Shown piece by piece: positions 24,159-35,090 of a stretch of DNA of 64,000 nucleotides. Below the pieces are notes generated by a model, which was not told the origin of the DNA, did not search any database, and saw only the letters and a program-made list of their open reading frames with translations. The stretch is from the NCBI GenBank assembly GCA_024500155.1, contig CM044880.1, forward strand, positions 434,001 through 498,000, read 5' to 3'. Numbering within the stretch: position 1 is the first letter of the stretch; each line of letters begins with the position of its first letter. Source of the DNA: Chenopodium formosanum (Eukaryota > Streptophyta > Magnoliopsida > Caryophyllales > Amaranthaceae). The position numbers and the translations under genes were made by a program.

Positions 24159-27100
24159 CTATTCCGATTCACTGATAGCATCATCTTTCTCATTCAAAAG
24201 GGAACGGAAAGTTTCAGCTCTTTCTATAAATCCAGCTTCTACAAAAGCATTCGCCAATCTATCACAGAGGGATCTATCAAAAACTGAAGAAGTGGAGTTC
24301 TTCCATTGATCTATTATTTCTTCTACTTCTTCAATATGGCCTAGCATCAAATATGAAGACAAGATGGGCACATAATTGCGACCAATCATTTTTTGCTTAG
24401 TCATTCTTAAGGATTTCCATATCTGGTCAATCATATCCTTGTTTCCAAAGCCAGCATGAAGTAAGATGAGGAAATCATAGGTAATCCATTCTCTCTGAGT
24501 AACAGTCTTTTCAGCTTCTACAAGAGAGCTACCCCCAGAGCTGGAAAGTTGGCCCGTTGTAACATAAATGTTAGTAAGGTTTCGGTACGTCACCCAACCA
24601 TCATCAGAGTGAGGATCTTGGCTCATCTCAGATAGAACGCTTCTGACACCATCAATGTCGAGAGTTGCAGCACAAGAGCTTATCCAAAGGTTATAAGTAA
24701 AGAGATCTGGTGCCACCTTATGGCGTTTCAGCTCTTCAATAACTGAAGAAACCTTCTCCATTTGACCCACAGACATGTACAAAGTCATCATCTCATTGTA
24801 GGTAATGGCATGGAAAGATAGACCTGACTCCATCATACGCTGAAAAAGCTCCTCGGCTTTATCAGTTAATTTAGCACATGCATAGCAGTGGAGTAGAGCT
24901 GTGTATGTTTCATTTGTTTTAGCATCATGTGGAAGACCTTCAAAATATCTTTCAGCAGCATCAACTCCAAAAACTTTTGTCATCAAATCAAGGCGAACAG
25001 CATAGTCAGAATCAGATAACTTGAATTCATTATGAGAAACCATCCATTCTGTTATCTGTATGGTAACAAATCATTAGTTAACTGACCATTAGCTCGAGCA
25101 TCACAAAGCACTTAAGTAAAATAATCCTACCATGTATATTAGTCAGAAAAGGTCAGAACAATCTCAATTAGCAACATAAAAACAGAAGAACGTGAAGCAA
25201 AAAGAAAGTAAAGTGTGCTCTCTACCATAAAATAAAGCCAACATTAAGGCAACGGAAACAATGACAATCATTGGATATTTCACAGCATAATTGAAGACTA
25301 GCCACTGTATTTTAACAGGAAGATTTGGCACAGTATAAATGGGGGGTATGAAAACAGATTGGGATCTTTGGCCCTCTCTTATATGCCTAATAATATTGGC
25401 CATGAACTTTTTTCACTCATTTGTGACAACAGTTACAACAACAAGAAGTCGGCTAACATGAATCGTCATAAGGAATCGTGCGATATATAAAGAAAAGGAC
25501 ATAACACATTATAACAGTTAACTGTGAAAAATTATAACACAAAATGCCATTCATAGAGAAGTATGAGTATTAGGAGCAGATGGTTAGCAAATATAGCAAT
25601 ACTAAAATTCAGAATTAACTAACATCTTTGCAGCACAGAATTCCTACAAAAAAAAAAAAAAAAGAAGAAGAAAGAAGAAGAAGAAGCTAGTTCGCATCTT
25701 GGGACTACTTATTTTCATAGTAGCCATAACGAAACAAGTACTCATATAACATCATTCTTACAACTTCTTACGTGTTGCCCTGATGACCACACACTAGACC
25801 ACAATGGCAGAATCAACCATAAATTCTCTTTCTTCCATCTTAAAACAATAATTTCTAGACCTATTCTCATCAGACGTAGTCAAGGGAAATTGCCATAAGT
25901 AATTTTTAAATAGCTCACACAAGTTAAAGGTCAACTCTTCTGATTTCTTCGGTATCACTGTATGAGGCCTATCTACCTTGCTCATCTCAGTTATATAACC
26001 ATTCTTGATATCCTAAAATTACTATCAATAATAACCCATTCTAGATAATGCTTCATGGAAGTCTAATAAAAGAAGCCTTTATACCACTCCAAGTCAATAA
26101 GATGGTACAGTGCAGACATATAGGCTCTCTGACTCAAATATCTAAGCATAACTGCAAGGCATTTGCCATCATTAATATTCTTCCCAAAATAAATAAAATA
26201 AAAGCTGGGAGACAATTATAAAGTTGAGTACGTCCAAAGAAAGAGCTACAACATGTTTTGATACTAAAGTCAGGACAGAAATGTGAATTTGGCACATTCC
26301 ACAGCAGCAGTAAATCCAGTCATCCATTAGCAGGTTTTAAGATATTTTCCCCAATAAAAAGGCACTATCCAATGGAAATTATGGGTGATTTCTGGTTTCT
26401 TTATCCCTGAGACAGTTGTATTCTTAAACCAGCTTACTGGGAACTTTTATATTTTAATAAAAATACTTACATTGTATGATAACAAAGACAGGGTCAAGAA
26501 ACTCAAAAACTTCAAGTCTTCAAACCAGGTTTATTCTGTAAATTTTACAAAAATAGTTGAAGCTGCTGATGCCTAAATCAAACAACACAATCATATGGCC
26601 ATCTTTAAGTAGTACAAGCTTAAAATCATAAAGCATACGAGTGTATACTTCAACTTCTGTGCCAAAATTAAGCAGCTTATGTTTCTACTCAGTACTCCCC
26701 TGAAACTATTTCCCCAAATAAAGAAGTGATATTCAGAGTATTTATTATTCACAGCAGAAAGCCAGAAACACCATGAAGCTTCAAATCTCACAAGACTCAT
26801 AAATATTCTAACATATCCCTCATTTCAGCAAGGTTACAAAATTGACAGCAATACAAAACAAGCACACCATCTAACACACAGACCACACATGGACATCATA
26901 GTAGAACCTCTCCTTGTTGGAACCTGAATCACAGCCATATTCAAAAATCTAATATAATTTCATTTGGTTTCAGAATGAAGACTAATACTTTTTTAGTATC
27001 CATAATGACTCGGAAGCAATTTACTCTCTTGCCTTCTTTAGTCTGCTGTCTCTACAATAGACATTGGCGAATTCCCTCAACATCAGAGACTACCACTTGC

Positions 27101-28027
27101 AACACCACAACTTTTCTGTAATCAACCATTATCGTCATATGAAGTAATATACTACGTATAAAGACGAAACGAGACACCAAGATTCCAAAAAGTTTAGAGC
27201 TAAATCAATTCTTGCATAACTCATCTTACAGACCCAATGACATAATAGTCTAATTCAATATCCCCATAATAGAAGGCTCTATGTTCCAGCAAACTAATCA
27301 ACTAAATTGGTACCCCTTCACCCAAACACACTATATAATATGAAATCTAGCTATCCTAACCCAATCCATTAATCAACTCCAAAAGGTGACAACTTTCTCC
27401 GAACATCTCAAAACGACATCACATTCAATAACAATGTTACTAGTCTATAATCTATATCATTGGGTGCAATTCACTTAGATGTTTTCCCTTCATTTACCTA
27501 ATTATACTACTTACAAAATAGCTTGAAATTCAAGTTCTTTACGATTCAATGCCATAAATCTAATTATACATATATATGATAAGCTGAATACACCAAAAAT
27601 TCAACAAAAATATAGGAAAAATACCTCAAGAGCGTGCTTATAGCGATTAGATTTACGAAGGTCTCGAGAAATTTGACGAAGTTGAGGGAGAGTAACAGAA
27701 TTACCCTCATTGATCCATTTCTGAATAATATTAGTGGCGCTTCGTTTAGGAAGTCGAAGACGGAAGATCCGACTCTTCAAATCGTCGGAAATTTGTTGAG
27801 AAGAATCTTCGAATTCTAGGGTTTCGGTTGATAAAGCGTCGGAAGTTGAATTGGAACTCAGAAATTTCACATTGATTTTGGTGTTGCTGCTTTTTGTAAT
27901 TGTGATGATTTTTCTGCAAAAATTGAGATGAATGTTTGAGAAATTGAGCTAAATGTGAAAATGGAAGATGAGAGAGAAAGAGAAAGAATTACCGTCTGAG
28001 ATGGAGGAGGAGAGAGCGAGATGCCAT
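24159..28027 (-). CDS. Pentatricopeptide repeat (PPR) protein, probably mitochondrial
   Basis: Three exons: 28027-27993 (MASRSLLLHLRR), 27913-27625 and 25055-24159, joined at AGACG|GTAATT, TTGCAG|AAAAAT; GAG|GTATTT, TACAG|ATAACAG. The product is 406 residues. The N-terminus is Arg- and Ser-rich without acids for about 35 residues, as in mitochondrial import signals. P-type PPR motifs follow, recognisable in exon 3 as TYTALLHCYACAKLTDKAEE, TYNEMMTLYMSVGQMEKV and TYNLWISSCAATLDIDGV. No E or DYW extension is present. Length and layout match the At5g09450/At1g02370-like group of short mitochondrial P-class PPR proteins, which bind organelle RNA. The 2.6 kb second intron holds a separate short frame on the same strand. 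The RNA target is unknown. Confidence 0.88.
25164..25403 (-). CDS. Possible small membrane protein nested in the PPR intron (unrecognised)
   Basis: A 79-codon frame lies within intron 2 of the PPR gene, in the same orientation. The first 60 residues look protein-like: a hydrophilic start MANIIRHIREGQRSQS, a proline-punctuated stretch IPPIYTVPNLPVKIQW, then a membrane-like segment YPMIVIVSVALMLALFYG. Right after that glycine is a donor-like G|GTAGAG, so the true product may continue into another exon not identified here; the remaining in-frame residues look like read-through. I do not recognise the protein. It could be a nested gene, an alternative first exon, or a relic. Evidence is composition and frame only. 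Confidence 0.4.
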   Translation of the reverse strand: MANIIRHIREGQRSQSVFIPPIYTVPNLPVKIQWLVFNYAVKYPMIVIVSVALMLALFYGREHTLLSFCFTFFCFYVAN

Positions 28028-28039
28028 GGCGTGGGTTGA

Positions 28040-28560
28040 TGCTGCACGGTGTGACTATTGCTGGCCTGCTGCTAACTTGCTAGAGTAGTTCCCGTTCGGA
28101 CTTTGCGATCCGAGCCAATAAGATCTCATATGATTATTACGGGTATTAAATACGAAGTAAATCATGACAATTTAAATGGCATGGGTATTAAAACAAGGTG
28201 TTATTTTCGGCTCAAGGTTGGGGGTTTAAAGTTTTAGACCACATACGACTATTCATCAATCTTAACCACTAGGTCAAGACCTCATTGGTTGAAGAGACCT
28301 TAGATTGATAGGTGTAAAATAACGTCACTTTGAAAGTTCCATTGTTTTTACCTCATTTGTATTGGAATGAAAAATATTGTGCTCATTAAAAATTGTCTTT
28401 ATTGAAACTGAATTTTACAAATTAACTCATTTTCACTAAGTCAACTCTAATTTTGGTAGTGTGGATTAGCCTAACTGATTGTGAGATTTATTTTTCCATC
28501 AAAGATACACATATTACAACTTCAAGAGAATTTTTCAAAATATTATTCCGAAACAAGTCT
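28040..28560. other. PPR gene promoter and spacer
   Basis: The first part should contain the promoter and leader of the minus-strand PPR gene. The rest, to the decayed PPR copy, is AT-rich with no gene seen. The open frame at 28453-28704 overlaps the pseudogene and is not convincing. Confidence 0.4.
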
Positions 28561-28572
28561 GATGTTTGTTAT

Positions 28573-29440
28573 CAGAAGTCAAAAACTGTCATTAGGCAGG
28601 CTAATAAGCTACATCTCAAATTCTCAATACCACTAAAGATGGAGGATTCATCCATCTATGCTCTTCTCAAGACCCCGGGTAGTCTTTTAAGTAAAACCTC
28701 TTAACTAACATGACTGTTTACGTTCATCGATTATATCAGGATTCCTGTTTCAGATTGAAACGTTGAACACTTTCTGCAAATCCAGCTTCAGCAGATGTAT
28801 TCGCCAATATTAAGGTTGTAAAAGTACAGTTCACAGAGGAAATTGCAAAAAAAATAGGGTTGTTGAGGTCTTCCCCTGCTGATCCATGACTTCAGTAGCA
28901 TCTTCGGTATTCCTCCACATCATGTATGTTAACACAATAGGCACATTTCAACCACATTAGCTCAGTTATCCTCAAATATCTACGTATCTATAGTCAACCG
29001 CATCCTTGTTTTCCAATCCAGCATGCAATATGACGACGGAAGTAGAAGTACGTCATTATCCGAGTAACACTTTTTCAGCTTCTAAAAAATAGGTAAGGTG
29101 TCCTGTGGTCACGGATATAATTAGCATGGTTTGGATACCGTCCAACCTTCATCAAATTATGGATCCCAGCCCAACTCAATTAAATTGCTTCTTCGTACAA
29201 CATTGCTGTTGAGAGTTACTGCACAAGAACTTCTCCAAAGGTTTATATGTTAACAGATCTGGCCAACCTTTTGGAACTTCGGATCTTCGCTAACTGCAGA
29301 AACCTTCACCATTTGCCCCACAGACATACCGAGTCATCACCTCACTGAAGGCCATGGCACTGAAGGACAAACAGAATCCTTGATTTGCTGAAAGAATTCC
29401 TCAACTTTGACATTATCATGGCCATCCACTCTGTAATCTG
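28573..29440 (-). pseudogene. Decayed copy of the PPR gene (exon 3)
   Basis: This stretch parallels exon 3 of the neighbouring PPR gene block by block, in the same orientation, with many small gaps. Plus-strand examples: AAATCCAGCTTC-TTCGCCAAT (both), CCTTGTTTTCCAATCCAGCATG versus CCTTGTTTCCAAAGCCAGCATG, and GCACAAGAACTTCTCCAAAGG versus GCACAAGAGCTTATCCAAAGG. CACAGACATACCGAGTCATC versus CACAGACATGTACAAAGTCATC also match. It ends at CCATCCACTCTGTAATCTG, which corresponds to the exon 3 start (CCATCCATTCTGTTATCTG). No long frame survives. It looks like an old tandem duplication of the PPR gene left without function. Confidence 0.85.
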
Positions 29441-30132
29441 AAAGTGTCAAAGCATTAGGAGTTAGAGCACTAGCCATTGGTTAAGAAATTCAAACTTACA
29501 GAAAAGCAACTTCATGAAATACTCTATCAAAACCACCAAGTGAACAGCAAAGTTTAATCCCCAAAAAGGTGGGGTCGACTGCATGAACCTAGAATTTATC
29601 TCTGGTGGTCATCCACAAAGAACCCCTTCCTCCATCCACTTCTATCTAGTGCTACACGCACTTGACAAGTAAAAAGTAAAAAGTTTCAGCAACAATCTAC
29701 CATAAATGAGGCCTCCATTTGCCCTTCATAGTAATAACAAAAGCAGGAGATCGAAAAGCTCAGTGGGAAAAGATTACATCTCAATTTACTAAATACTCCT
29801 CAAGACAGCTATACAGAAAGGAAGAGGAGCACTTTATTTGAAAAATTGATCAATACATATGGGGTTTGATTTTAAAACCAACTACTGTATTATATTACAA
29901 AAAAATGTAAATATGTTAAAGAAATTGCCTGCTTCCAATTAATCAAATGTTGAGAGAATCAGAGGATTAGCAAGTTAATGTTGCGTTGTTGGGCATCTTC
30001 ATACAGACACTGACACACATCATGCATAGCTATATGACCTATATCCCTAAATGTAGATCAAAATGATTTCATGTGTCAATACAGCAGAAAAGGGAATTTC
30101 CACAACAGCCTTGTTATCTGATTGTCTTACCT
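29441..30132. other. Spacer and 3' flank of the CFM9-like gene
   Basis: No gene seen. It probably holds the 3' untranslated region of the minus-strand CRM gene at its right end. Confidence 0.45.
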
Positions 30133-33100
30133 TCATCGTCTCTTCTTTTTCAAAAGTTCAGCTGCTCGCAAAAAGACCTGGTCAACCTCATCAAAATCAG
30201 CTAGGTCAACGTTCTCACTTGATATCTCAGTCTTTTTTGAGTCTACTGACATCTGACGGAGATCTTTCGCAAATGTTTCTGTGTCAGTAATCTTGGCAGG
30301 TAATTTATCGAACTCATGTAAGTATAGAGGCTGCTCTACATTTTCTGCACTATCTGAATCTGTCTCAAAAATGTCAGATAAATCTTCTGAATCTGAGTTC
30401 ACACTTTCATCTGTGAATGGATCATCATCCTCCACAGTTTTATCATATTGATCCATCAATTCTCTAAGTTTGTTTGAAGGGGGCGACTCCAGGCTTGATA
30501 AGGGAGCAGAAGAAATATCATGCGTATCAGATGATATAATTGTAGGATTTTCAGCTAGCTCGGAAGCATGATTCTCTTTGTTTCGAGCCTGTGCGCGGAG
30601 CAGCTCAAGTTCCTGCTCAAGCCTCGGAATATATTTTCTAACAGCCCTCAAAGAATCTCTATACTGAGATTTATCCAATGCCTATAAAGAATTAAACATT
30701 CATCTATTAGTGAGCTAAGAGGCACTCTCCCTGATCTGTTCATAAAATTATGCCCAGCAGCATTACAACAAAATTATACTTCTGATTCTGAGTTTGTCAA
30801 ATAAGGCTATAGAGTAACTCAATGTTCAAGAAGAATATTTCAATATTTTTAAAAGTCTGGTGTAAAGATATGAAAATTAAAGATTTTCAAGGAATTTCGA
30901 CACAACAGGTCATTGTAGAGCAATAGAATAATTTAACACAATACCAAGTTCTTCAAGAAAGCAAACATCACGTATTGCATCAAACTGTTTAATGAAAAGC
31001 CATAAAAGTCATGTACGAATAAATGAAGTATATATGAGGATTACTAAGAGATGCTTGACAGGCTTGTTCGCTTGTGTAAAGTTTCACTATGTACGTAATG
31101 TACCCATTGAATCTTTGACACCACCAACAATTTGCTAGCATAATACGACGCAAATTGAAATTTTATTATACACTCTACAGCCTGATATTATGAACTAAAA
31201 ATTTATCTTGATGTAGAAGCAGACAAACAACCAAGGAGCCCTAAAAAAAAAAAAAAAAAAAAATTAAAAAAAAAAAAAAAAAACACCATCTTTATCATCA
31301 GGAATAGAAATAACAAACATATCGTAGTATTTTTATTTTTGCCAAAAAACCTGATTCATGATATGAAATGATCAAACATGAGAACATTACAATAACATAT
31401 ATTACCTTCTTCCTAGGAAGGGTCACACGTGGTGACATTATTTCTGCTGGAGGTTGTGAATAGTTCTTTCCCCTGTACATGATTATCGTGTTCTCTTCTT
31501 GAATGTCTAGTACGATTCCACCAGTCAATCTTGCTAATTCAGTAGCTATCTCCTTAACTTCTTGAGGAGTGAATGTCTTTACAATTACTTGTAGTGTTTG
31601 GTGTTTCTTCCAATGTAAATGCATGTTGAGGATTACACCTTGGTATATCCCTCTTCTACCGACAGGAACATAGTTCTTGCACTTGATGCCCATCTTCAAA
31701 AAGTAAAAATGCTCTTCTGGCGTCAACACCTCGGGATCATGAGTTGCCTCTGACCATTCTTTTGGCTCTAACTTCTTCAGTGCCTCAACAAGTCTTTCTT
31801 CCTTTTTCCTAGCCTGCACTGAAGCTAAGTCAGAGACAGCTCAATTATTTTTGTTTTGGGGGAAGGGGGGCTGTGAAAAAGCATGAGCAAGGACAAAGAA
31901 TACTGTAAGCTAATTTGTATACTCAAGCAAGCTTACGAGTGACAAATTTCCCTTTTGAGATTTAACAACCAACTTGTAACAGCTAGATGAAAGCATAATG
32001 TTTAAAGACGAAGTCGGCACAGAACAAAAATAAGCAGTTGCTTCACCCTTAATAGAAATACACATGTCAAACCCTTCCATCCCCAGTCCTTCCCTCTCTT
32101 AAACTACGCTTGTCATGAGAGAACAGAATTATATAAAAAAAAAAATGCAATTTGCCATACTTGGAAGTCAATACACAAGCATTATAAAGGATGTTACATT
32201 GCACAGAAAAACAGTATAAGAATAAGATTATGAGATGCAAAAGTTGTAAGCACATCACTCTTAAGATAGAGGCAAATTCCAACATCCTGTATTGGGATTA
32301 GTAAATGCCACATGACGCAGAAACATCTTCCTGTTTAAGCACTTTTCATTCTTTTTGTATTAAAGTAATAAAACATTGAAATAACAAGCATTGAAATGTT
32401 CAAATGCAGAACAGCAGAAAGGAGGAAAAGAATGGAAGAATGTAGCAGCTGACCTTATTTAGCTTGTATAAGAGCTTTTCTTCAGCAGTCATCCTCTGAT
32501 GCTCCTTCTTCTTCTTCCACCTGAAGTGCTTTAGCCACCTTACAACTGCTCTCTTTCCCTTTAGTTTTTTCCTCTTTACCTTTGTAGACGCATCCTGTGA
32601 AGTAGAGCTTCTCTCAGATTTCTTTAAGGTATCTGCATCAGTACTAGCGCTGTCCAAAAACAGACTACTGTGGAAGCCTCGGTAGCCTGAAATAGAGGAA
32701 ACTCGAAGGAGTGGCCCTAAAGGAGGATCTTGGGCGAAATCCTTGGGTAGAACTATAGGGAAGCTAGTATAAAATGAGACATTAGCATAGCCACAAAAGC
32801 AACCTACATCAAGTTCAACACATCCCAAACCCACAAAAAGAAAACATATGGTGTATTATAGGTTTGAGAGTTATATTAAAAAAGTAAACCGCGCCCAACA
32901 TTAGCGTCCTGAATTCCTGATACATTTCATAGTTTGAAGTAACAACCTTTTAGCGGTGATACATACAGCAACAATAGAGAAGACCCTAAATCACTTTCCA
33001 AACATAGACAACAATGACCCTTTGGTGTCACATTATCTCAATCCCTCATAATTAAGGATCGAAAACGTTTCACTACATTAGAAGTAAAATAAAACTTGCA

Positions 33101-33719
33101 CGCTCTTTGCACCACATAATTTAGACAGAAGCACATAGTACAAAACAATGGTAGTAAATCATTAGCCCAAATTTATAAACCATGACAACTTTCTCAAAAC
33201 ATCTTAAAATAGAATACAAGACCATTACTTTCATACTTTGTGACCATTACTTTCAGGGAGTATGTAATTTGTGTGAAACATAACTACAATGCTGCAACAC
33301 AAGCTTCAGAACCCAGGAGTCAAAATTTCCAATAAAATTTTCACCTAAATAAGCATCTCATCTTAATCCAAAAAATCCTTCCCAATTTACATGTAAACAT
33401 TAATCCCAATGTACCCATTACAATCACAAGAAATGATGACATAAATCATATCAATAACAAAAATTAACCCATCATTAGAACCCAAAATTAAAATCCCTCA
33501 AACAGAGAGAACTAAAGTAATTAGTGTAATCAAATGCTAATAAAACTTGTAATTTAATTAAGAAAAGGTTTAATAAACAACAAGAAAGCGAAAGAGTGAA
33601 AGGAGAGAGAGAGAGTACCAGGGTGTATGGAGAAAAGGGGAGTTGGGAAAAAGAGGGTTGAGAGAAAAACGCCTGATTAGAAAGAAGATTGAAGAAGGAG
33701 AAAGCGCAACCCTGCGCAT
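30133..33719 (-). CDS. CFM9: CRM-domain RNA splicing factor, CFM9-like
   Basis: Four exons, 33719-33619, 32763-32454, 31813-31406 and 30681-30133, join in frame (CCCTG|GTACTC, TACTAG|CTTCCC; AATAAG|GTCAGC, GTGCAG|GCTAGG; AAGAAG|GTAATA, TTATAG|GCATTG) to give 455 residues. The N-terminus (MRRVALSPSSIFFLIRRFS) looks like a mitochondrial or plastid import signal. A basic stretch (KRKKLKGKRAVVRW) precedes a single CRM domain at about 166-262 with GRRG in the GxxG-type RNA-binding loop (189-192), then a coiled-coil-like helix (RKYIPRLEQELELLRAQ) and an acidic tail. This is the layout of Arabidopsis At3g27550 (CFM9, mitochondrial intron splicing) and its close relative At3g25440; which is the true counterpart is not settled. 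An in-frame ATG at 33812 would add 31 residues; I prefer 33719 for its import-signal start and A at -3. Confidence 0.85.
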
Positions 33720-33907
33720 TTTGTGGTGCTGTGCTACTTCCTCTGCCGCAACCACCTGATGCGGTGGTGCTCTGCTTACTGCTACTATTGCTTTGCTGCT
33801 CTGCTTTTCCAATTGGGGTTTGGCTTTTTTTTTTTTTTTTTTTTTTTTGGATTAATATATATAATTTAAAGGGTATCAATGTAAAATCTATTGTTATTTA
33901 GGGCATA

Positions 33908-34317
33908 CTCCCTCCGTTTTTAAATACTTGCTCCACTTTTCTTTTCCGATCATTTTTAAATACTTGTTCCATTTCCTTTTATGGAAAGCTTTTGCAATAT
34001 TTAATTCATTTCTTAGTGAACCTAACAAAATACTCTCTCTTCTCCTATTCTTCCACTACTTTTGCTTTTTATAATTTTTTTATTTTCTCAACTACCCCAT
34101 TACCTCCATATTTTATTACTTTCTCTAAATTCTCATAAAACTCTTTTATTTTCTCAACTACCCCATTACCTCCATATTTTATTACTTTCTCTAATTTCTC
34201 ATAAAACTCTTTTATTTTCTCAACTACCCCATTACCTCCATATTTTATTACTTTCTCTAATTTCTCATAAAACTCCGCGCATGGGGAAATGGAGCATATA
34301 TTTAAAAACGGAGGGAG
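33908..34317. mobile_element. Stowaway-like MITE with internal tandem repeats, 410 bp
   Basis: Starts CTCCCTCCGTTTTTAAATA and ends TATTTAAAAACGGAGGGAG, a 19-base perfect inverted repeat, with TA at 33906-33907 and 34318-34319. These are the hallmark ends and target of Stowaway (Tc1/mariner) MITEs. It is longer than most because of three internal 66-base repeats. Confidence 0.92.
34083..34280 (+). repeat. 66-bp tandem repeat, three units, inside the Stowaway-like element
   Basis: The block TTTTCTCAACTACCCCATTA begins at 34083, 34149 and 34215, an exact 66-base period, with near-identical units. It creates a plus-strand open frame of repeated leucine-rich peptide that is not a gene, since 66 is simply divisible by three. 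Confidence 0.93.
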
Positions 34318-34324
34318 TATTCAC

Positions 34325-34655
34325 ATTTACTGAACTGAGCTGACTTGAACTAATTGGAGTTAAACTGAACTGAACTAAACTGAGCTGATTGGAGCTGAAC
34401 TGAACTGAGCTGAATTGAATATTTTATGAGAGAAGGAGATTATGAGCTGAACTGAATTGATTGGTGTTAAAAAAATTGAACTGAACTGAACTGAATTGAA
34501 TATTTTATGAGAGAAGGAGATTATGAGCTGAATTGAACTGATTGGTGCTGAAGTAAACTGAGCTGAATTGAATAATTTATGAGAGAAGGAGATTATGAGC
34601 TAAACTAAACTAATTGGTGCTGAACTAAACTGAATTGAAATGACAAGTTAACAAC
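34325..34655. repeat. CTGAACTGA-rich imperfect tandem repeat
   Basis: Runs of CTGAACTGAGCTGAATTGAA alternate with three copies of TTTATGAGAGAAGGAGATTA (near 34423, 34503 and 34577), about 72-80 bases apart. The words resemble the interior of the Tourist-like element at 16307-16593, but no inverted ends were found here. Confidence 0.75.
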
Positions 34656-35090
34656 TAAGTTCAAGTTGCTCCATATATTTTTTAAAGTTCAAGTTATTGG
34701 ATTCAAATAGACGAAAGCTAGTAAACCTTCAAAATAGTAATACTAATACATAATGCGTACGTACTCTGTACTACGTAAAAAGGTAAAAATACTCTTCATA
34801 AAAAATACGAAAAGACAAAACTACCCTTGTGTAATTTCAAACCCCTCCCTCTCGTCTTCCTCAAATTCACCCTCTCAAAATCAATTCTCAACTGATGAAC
34901 AACTCATCAGTCATCACTCTCTTTTACTAACGTAAGATCCAATCACATCCTACAAATTTCTAACTCCCACCTTCACCAATTAAGAGTTTATTATTACTCT
35001 AATTACTTCAATTAATCGCATAATTAGTTTAAAATTACAGTCCAAATCGATTTTTGTTTGATTAATTTTGCATAATTATTTCAGCATAAG

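Larger units (their letters stand above)
33720..35090. other. Divergent intergenic region between CFM9-like and dihydroorotase genes
   Basis: Two genes point away from each other across about 1.4 kb that must hold both promoters. A T run lies at 33829-33848, then a Stowaway-like element (33908-34317) and a CTGAAC-rich repeat (34325-34655). A donor-like CTAAC|GTAAGA near 34930 and the acceptor TTTCAG at 35080-35085 suggest a 5'-leader intron for dihydroorotase. Confidence 0.5.

Noticed and set aside
33570..33812. Longer CFM9-like start at 33812
   Set aside because: Adds a less import-like 31 residues; the later ATG starts with a typical presequence and a better context. Not excluded.
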